64,000 nucleotides of DNA, taken from NCBI RefSeq assembly GCF_003012345.1, contig NZ_PVRV01000023.1, forward strand, positions 372,001 through 436,000, read 5' to 3'. Below are positions 59,114-64,000 of this stretch, piece after piece; position 1 is the first letter of the stretch; the number at the start of each line of letters is the position of its first letter. This DNA comes from Phytohalomonas tamaricis (lineage in GTDB: Bacteria > Pseudomonadota > Gammaproteobacteria > Pseudomonadales > Halomonadaceae). Under the pieces are notes generated by a model. That model searched no databases, was not told where the DNA came from, and saw nothing but the letters and a program-made list of their open reading frames with translations. The position numbers were made by a program, and so were the translations under genes.

Positions 59114-60379
59114 ATGAACGATACACACGCTTCGCAACGCCCCCCCCGGCAGAAAAGACGCCTTCTGTTGGTTATCGTGGTTCTCGCCCTCATCGCACTG
59201 ATTGCCTTTGGCTTCTGGCATTTCCGCTCTGGCAGCAACGAGCAAGGACAGGCCAAAGCTCCCGGCGGCAGACCTTTCGGCGGTGGCGCGGCCACCGCTG
59301 TGGCTGCCATCGCCGCTGAACAGCAGGATTTCCCGATCTACCTGACCGCACTGGGGACCGTCACACCTCTGCACAGCATTGAAGTGCGTTCGCGGGTCGA
59401 GGGCGAGCTTGTCGCGGTCAATTTCGAGGAGGGCCAGTACGTCGAGAAAGGGCAGACGCTGGCCCAGATCGATGCGCGCGGCTACCAGGCCGATCTCGAT
59501 CAGGCCCAGGCGCAGCTCAAGGAAGATCAGGCGCAGCTCGCCTCGGCTCGTCAGGACCTGGCACGCTATCAGAAGCTGATCAAGAGCAACTATATCTCGC
59601 GTCAGGAACTCGAAACCCAACAGCAGTTGGTCAAGCAGTACGAAGGTGCTGTCGAGGCCGACAAGGCAAGCATTCAGAATGCCCGCGTCTCGCTCGACTA
59701 CACCACCGTCGTCGCCCCTGTTGACGGCATCATCGGTATTCGCAACGTCGATCCTGGCAATGTTGTCCAGCTCGGCGATGAAAATCCGATCGCGACGCTG
59801 ACCCAGCTCGACCCGATCTCGGTGATCTTCTCGATGCCCTCGAAATATCTCGCCTCACTGCGCCAACGTCAGCTCGCCGGAGAGGACATTGACGTGACGG
59901 CGCTCAACAGCGATGAAACCCAGACGCTGTCCAGCGGTACGCTGACCAGCATCGACAGCGCGATCGATACCGCCACCGGCACCATCCGCATGCGCGCCCG
60001 CTTCGACAACGATGCTACGACCCTATTTCCCAACGAATTCGTCAACGTACGCCTGACCCAGCAAACCCTGCATGACACTGTGGTAGTGCCCGAAACGGCG
60101 ATCCAGACCAGTCAGGACGGCACCTACGTCTATGTCGTCGGCGCCGATAACAAGGTGACACGGCGCGCCGTTACGCTTTCCGCCAGCGACGACACCCACG
60201 CCGCCGTTGCCTCCGGCGTCGAAGCTGGCGAGCAGGTTGTGGTCGATGGCGTCGACAATCTGCGCGACGGTGCCAGCGTCAGAGTGGTCAGCCACAGCCT
60301 GCCCGGTGATGACACCAACGAGGCCACATCACCCGCATCGCCTTCCACCAGCGACAGCGCACAAGATCCGGCCTCATGA
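59114..60379 (+). CDS. mdtA: RND efflux pump periplasmic adaptor, MdtA type
   Basis: Membrane-fusion protein linking the RND pumps to an outer-membrane channel. A single N-terminal anchor ([21 protein letters not shown]) follows a basic tail, then the barrel-sandwich halves ([22 protein letters not shown] and [20 protein letters not shown]) flanking a coiled-coil hairpin (about 120-180). The ATG at 59114 is preferred; the ATG at 59084 adds ten unrelated residues. 421 residues. Its stop overlaps mdtB by 4 bases. Confidence 0.92.
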   Translation: MNDTHASQRPPRQKRRLLLVIVVLALIALIAFGFWHFRSGSNEQGQAKAPGGRPFGGGAATAVAAIAAEQQDFPIYLTALGTVTPLHSIEVRSRVEGELVAVNFEEGQYVEKGQTLAQIDARGYQADLDQAQAQLKEDQAQLASARQDLARYQKLIKSNYISRQELETQQQLVKQYEGAVEADKASIQNARVSLDYTTVVAPVDGIIGIRNVDPGNVVQLGDENPIATLTQLDPISVIFSMPSKYLASLRQRQLAGEDIDVTALNSDETQTLSSGTLTSIDSAIDTATGTIRMRARFDNDATTLFPNEFVNVRLTQQTLHDTVVVPETAIQTSQDGTYVYVVGADNKVTRRAVTLSASDDTHAAVASGVEAGEQVVVDGVDNLRDGASVRVVSHSLPGDDTNEATSPASPSTSDSAQDPAS

Positions 60380-63300
60380 ACCCGTCTCGCCTGTTCATCC
60401 TGCGTCCCGTTGCCACGACGCTGGTGATGCTCGCCATCCTGATCTCCGGGGTCCTCGCCTACCGGTTGCTGTCAGTATCGTCGCTGCCGGAGGTCGACTA
60501 CCCGACTATCCAGGTCACCACCCTCTACCCCGGCGCTGGCCCGGACGTGATGCTGTCCAACGTCACCTCTCCGCTTGAAGATCAGCTCGGCGAGATATCC
60601 GGGCTCGAGGACATGAGCTCAACCAGCAGTGGCGGCGCCTCGATCATCACCCTGCGCTTCAGTCTGGATACCGACCTCGGCGTCGCCGAACAGGGCGTGC
60701 AGGCAGCGATCAATCAAGCCAACAGTCTGCTGCCCAATGACCTGCCGATGCCACCCAGCTACAGTAAGGTCAATCCGGCCGACACCCCGGTAGTCACGCT
60801 GGCAATCCGCTCTGACTCACTGCCGCTCACTAAGGTCTACGACCTGGTCGATACTCGCATCGCCCAGCGCATCGCCCAGATCAGCGGCGTCGGCCTGGTG
60901 ACGATCGCCGGTGGCCATCAGCCGGCGGTACGCATCCACGCCAACCCGCGTGAGCTGGCGGCCCACGGCCTCGATCTCGAAGCGGTGCGCAGCGCGATCG
61001 ACAGCGCCAACGTCAACCAGGCCAAGGGCACCCTCTACGGTACCTACCGGGCGATGAGTATCGACGCCAACGATCAGCTCGTCTCCGCCGACGAGTATCG
61101 CAACCTGATCGTCAAGTACGAGGATGGCGCAGCGGTGCGCCTGAGCGACGTCGCCGATATCGAGGATGGCGCCGAGAACGCTTACCTTTCAGCCTGGGCC
61201 AACCGCGAGCAGGCGATCATCCTCAACGTTCAGCGCCAGCCCGGCGCCAACGTCATCAACGTCGCCGATGCGATCAAGGCGTTGCTGCCGCGCCTTGAGC
61301 AGAGCCTGCCTGGCAACGTCGACATCGAGGTGCTGACCGACCGCACCGCCACCATCCGCGCCTCGATCCACGACGTGCAGTTCGAGCTGATGCTCGCCGT
61401 CGCGCTGGTGGTGATGGTGACCTTCCTGTTCCTGCGCAACATCCCGGCCACGATCATTCCCAGCTTCGCCGTGCCGCTGTCGCTGATCGGCACCTTCGGC
61501 GTGATGTACCTGGCCGGCTTCAGCCTTAACAACTTGACCCTGATGGCGCTGACCATCGCCACCGGCTTCGTTATCGACGATGCCATCGTGGTGCTGGAAA
61601 ACATAACCCGCTACATCGAGAAGGGCGAGCCGCCGCTGCAGGCCGCGCTCAAGGGCTCCAAGCAGATCGGATTTACCATTGTATCGCTGACGGTATCGCT
61701 GATTGCGGTGCTGATTCCGTTGCTGTTCATGAGCGATATCGTCGGCCGGCTGTTCCGCGAGTTTGCGCTGACGCTGACCATCTCGATCCTCATCTCCGCC
61801 TTTGTCTCGCTGACACTGACGCCAATGCTATGCGCACGCATGTTGCGCCAGCGTCCCGCTGCCGAGGAAGGCGAAAAACAGGATGTACGGACACGCAACA
61901 AGGCCAGCCTCTTCGAGCGGCTCGCCCATCGCTACGATCTCGCCCTATGCTGGGTGCTGCGTCATCAGTTCGCGACGCTCTGCGTCGCCATCGCCACCTT
62001 CGCCGTGACCGCGTTGCTCTATCTGCTGATCCCCAAAGGCTTGTTCCCGCTTCAGGACACCGGCATCATCCAGGGCGTTTCCGAGGCGAGCCAGTCGACC
62101 TCGTTCGAGGCGATGGCCCAGCGCCAGCAGCAGCTGGCCGAGGTGGTGCTCGATGACCCGGCGGTGGAGAGCCTGTCGTCCTACATCGGCATCGACGGCG
62201 ACAACACCACGCTCAATACCGGCCGCTTTCAGATCAATCTCAAGCCGATCGACGAGCGTGATGTCAGTGCAGCCGAAGTCATCACGCGACTCAACGCCAA
62301 GACTGCCGATATCGCCGGCATAAAGCTCTATCTGCAGCCCGTTCAGGACCTGACGATGGAGGACAGGGTCAGCCGCAACCAGTACCAGTTCACGCTGATT
62401 GACAGCGACCGCACACGCCTGACCAGTGCCGTGGAGGCCATGCTCGAACAACTGCGTCAGGCACCGGCAATTGCCAGCGCGACTACCGACATGCAGAACC
62501 AGGGCCAGAAGCTGCTGCTCAAGGTCGATCGAGAGCGGGCCAGCCGCGTCGGCGTGACCATGGCCGACATCGACGCTGCTCTCTACGACGCCTTCGGTCA
62601 GCGCCTGATTTCGACCATCTTCACCCAGGCCAATCAGTACCGCGTAGTGCTCGGCGTCGGTGATGAGTTCCAGCGTGGCCCAAGCGCCATCGACCGGCTC
62701 TACGTGACCAATGACAACGGTGATACGGTGCCGCTCTCAACCTTGGTGACGGCTGAGCAACAGGTGACGGCACTGTCGATCCAGCGCGACAACCAGTTCC
62801 CTTCGGCGCTGCTGTCGTTCGATGTCGCCGACGGCTACTCGCTCTCTGATGCATTCGCCGCGATCGAGCAGGCCGAGACGGAGGCCGGGCTGAGCAGCGA
62901 GACAACGCTATCCTACCGTGGTGCGGCGCAGGCCTACTCGAACTCGACCAGTAATACCCTGCTGTTGGTGCTGGCCGCAGTGGTGACGATGTATATCGTG
63001 CTCGGCGTACTCTATGAGAGTTTTATCCACCCGCTGACGATCCTCTCCACTCTGCCCTCTGCAGCGATCGGCGCGCTGCTGGCGCTGATGGTGAGCGGCA
63101 ACGATCTCGGCATGGTCGGTATCATCGGCATCATCCTGCTGATCGGCATCGTCAAAAAGAACGCGATCATGATGATCGACTTCGCCCTCGATGCGCAGCG
63201 CAGCCAACATCTGGCACCATTTGAAGCGATCTACCAGGCGGCCCTGCTGCGCTTTCGGCCGATCATGATGACCACCTTCGCCGCCCTGCTCGGCGCAGTG

Positions 63301-63501
63301 CCGCTGATGCTCGCTTCCGGCTATGGTGCCGAACTGCGCCGCCCGTTGGGGCTGGCGATGGTTGGTGGCCTGCTGGTCAGCCAGCTGTTGACACTATTTA
63401 CCACACCGGTGATCTATCTCTATTTCGAGAAGCTGTCGCGCTACTGGCGCAGCCGTCGCCAGGATGATCCACGTCAGGCGCTGCCCGAGGATAACGCGTG
63501 A
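60376..63501 (+). CDS. mdtB: RND efflux transporter, MdtB type
   Basis: Inner-membrane proton-driven exporter, 1041 residues (E. coli MdtB 1040), with 12 membrane helices and two large periplasmic loops. The helix 4 motif [14 protein letters not shown] contains the proton-relay Asp-Asp pair. The second half has [15 protein letters not shown]. MdtB and MdtC form a mixed trimer exporting bile salts, novobiocin and similar compounds in E. coli. Between mdtA and mdtC, overlapping both. Confidence 0.93.
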   Translation: MNPSRLFILRPVATTLVMLAILISGVLAYRLLSVSSLPEVDYPTIQVTTLYPGAGPDVMLSNVTSPLEDQLGEISGLEDMSSTSSGGASIITLRFSLDTDLGVAEQGVQAAINQANSLLPNDLPMPPSYSKVNPADTPVVTLAIRSDSLPLTKVYDLVDTRIAQRIAQISGVGLVTIAGGHQPAVRIHANPRELAAHGLDLEAVRSAIDSANVNQAKGTLYGTYRAMSIDANDQLVSADEYRNLIVKYEDGAAVRLSDVADIEDGAENAYLSAWANREQAIILNVQRQPGANVINVADAIKALLPRLEQSLPGNVDIEVLTDRTATIRASIHDVQFELMLAVALVVMVTFLFLRNIPATIIPSFAVPLSLIGTFGVMYLAGFSLNNLTLMALTIATGFVIDDAIVVLENITRYIEKGEPPLQAALKGSKQIGFTIVSLTVSLIAVLIPLLFMSDIVGRLFREFALTLTISILISAFVSLTLTPMLCARMLRQRPAAEEGEKQDVRTRNKASLFERLAHRYDLALCWVLRHQFATLCVAIATFAVTALLYLLIPKGLFPLQDTGIIQGVSEASQSTSFEAMAQRQQQLAEVVLDDPAVESLSSYIGIDGDNTTLNTGRFQINLKPIDERDVSAAEVITRLNAKTADIAGIKLYLQPVQDLTMEDRVSRNQYQFTLIDSDRTRLTSAVEAMLEQLRQAPAIASATTDMQNQGQKLLLKVDRERASRVGVTMADIDAALYDAFGQRLISTIFTQANQYRVVLGVGDEFQRGPSAIDRLYVTNDNGDTVPLSTLVTAEQQVTALSIQRDNQFPSALLSFDVADGYSLSDAFAAIEQAETEAGLSSETTLSYRGAAQAYSNSTSNTLLLVLAAVVTMYIVLGVLYESFIHPLTILSTLPSAAIGALLALMVSGNDLGMVGIIGIILLIGIVKKNAIMMIDFALDAQRSQHLAPFEAIYQAALLRFRPIMMTTFAALLGAVPLMLASGYGAELRRPLGLAMVGGLLVSQLLTLFTTPVIYLYFEKLSRYWRSRRQDDPRQALPEDNA

Positions 63502-64000
63502 GTCTGTCGTCGCCCTTCATCCGCCGCCCTATCGCCACCGCCCTGCTCACGCTTGCCATCATTTTAGTCGGCGCGCTGGCCTACGTGCGTCTGCCAGTGG
63601 CACCGCTGCCGGAAATGTCGTTCCCTACCATTGTGGTTAGCGCCAGTCTGTCCGGCGCCAACCCGCAGACCATGGCCTCGACCGTGGCGACGCCGCTCGA
63701 ACGCTCGCTGGGGCGCATCGCTGGCATTTCCCAGATGACGTCGTCCAGTTCGGACGGTTCGACCCGGGTCATCATCCAGTTCGACCTCGACAAGGACGTC
63801 AACGAAGCGGCACGCGAGGTCCAGGCGGCAATCAACAGCGCCCAGCCGCTGCTGCCGAGCGCCATGACCAGCGCCCCGACCTACCGCAAGATGAACCCGG
63901 CCGATGCGCCGGTGATAGTCATTGCATTAACCTCAAAAGAGATCGACCAGGGCACGCTCTACGGTATTGCCGACGACACTATCGCGCCGAAAATCTCCCA
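63498..64000 (+). CDS. mdtC: RND efflux transporter, MdtC type (3' end outside window)
   Basis: Partner pump to MdtB. GTG start overlapping the mdtB stop (GTGA). Only the first 167 residues lie in the window: the N-terminal helix ([23 protein letters not shown]) and the start of the first porter domain ([32 protein letters not shown]). The frame is open to the window edge, and about 850 more residues are expected. No BaeS/BaeR regulator or TolC gene is seen in the window. Confidence 0.92.
   Translation, partial: MSLSSPFIRRPIATALLTLAIILVGALAYVRLPVAPLPEMSFPTIVVSASLSGANPQTMASTVATPLERSLGRIAGISQMTSSSSDGSTRVIIQFDLDKDVNEAAREVQAAINSAQPLLPSAMTSAPTYRKMNPADAPVIVIALTSKEIDQGTLYGIADDTIAPKIS

Noticed and set aside
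59027-59620. 197-residue minus-strand frame opposite mdtA
   Set aside because: Shadow of the mdtA coding sequence; no recognisable domain.

Overview
The window looks like a chromosomal segment of a halotolerant gammaproteobacterium of the Halomonadaceae. The evidence is the gene orders (mreBCD-maf-rng-yhdP, gatCAB, hemA-prfA-prmC, TPR protein-lolB-ispE-tRNA-Gln-prs-rplY-pth-ychF), glycine betaine synthesis genes betIBA, TRAP transport and moderately high GC. A complete carotenoid set crtE-crtI-crtB-crtY suggests a pigmented member such as Kushneria. That genus assignment is inference. No rRNA, CRISPR array, insertion sequence or prophage was seen.

Layout. 1-8.55 kb (minus): cell shape and envelope cluster mreB-mreC-mreD-maf-rng-yhdP, with yhdP cut by the window start. 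8.7-12.1 kb (plus): gatCAB amidotransferase, closed by a terminator. 12.1-13.6 kb: an SDR oxidoreductase divergent from a PuuR-like cupin repressor. 13.8-18.3 kb (plus): beta-carotene pathway crtEIBY. 18.5-21.5 kb (plus): DctPQM TRAP transporter. 21.9-32.8 kb: a large polyamine uptake and catabolism locus with two gamma-glutamylpolyamine synthetase-like proteins, two PuuB-like oxidases, two PotF-like binding proteins and one PotGHI transporter. 33.1-37.8 kb (minus): hemA-prfA-prmC, lrp and moeB. 38-45 kb (plus): outer-membrane lipoprotein sorting, isoprenoid precursor, PRPP and translation genes. 45.1-50.5 kb: two identical tRNA-Met genes in inverted orientation enclose an M18 aminopeptidase, the Prc protease, a markedly AT-rich stretch with a short MvaT-like protein, and two tRNA-Asn genes. 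50.8-54.9 kb (plus): betI-betB-betA. 54.9-58.7 kb (minus): 5-oxoprolinase pxpABC with an NRAMP-fold transporter. 59.1-64 kb (plus): MdtABC-type RND efflux pump, with mdtC cut by the window end.

How they fit together. PotFGHI should import polyamines, PuuA-type ligases glutamylate them and PuuB-type oxidases deaminate the products. The later aldehyde and hydrolase steps (PuuC, PuuD) are not in the window. The likely repressor, the PuuR-like protein, lies about 8 kb away across the carotenoid and TRAP genes. IspE supplies isoprenoid precursors of the kind CrtE consumes.

Most notable points: an MvaT-type oligomerisation domain without a DNA-binding domain in the AT-rich segment; an NRAMP-family protein lacking the usual metal-binding motifs beside pxpABC; an apparent AUC start codon for mreC; and an unusual doubling of polyamine catabolic genes.
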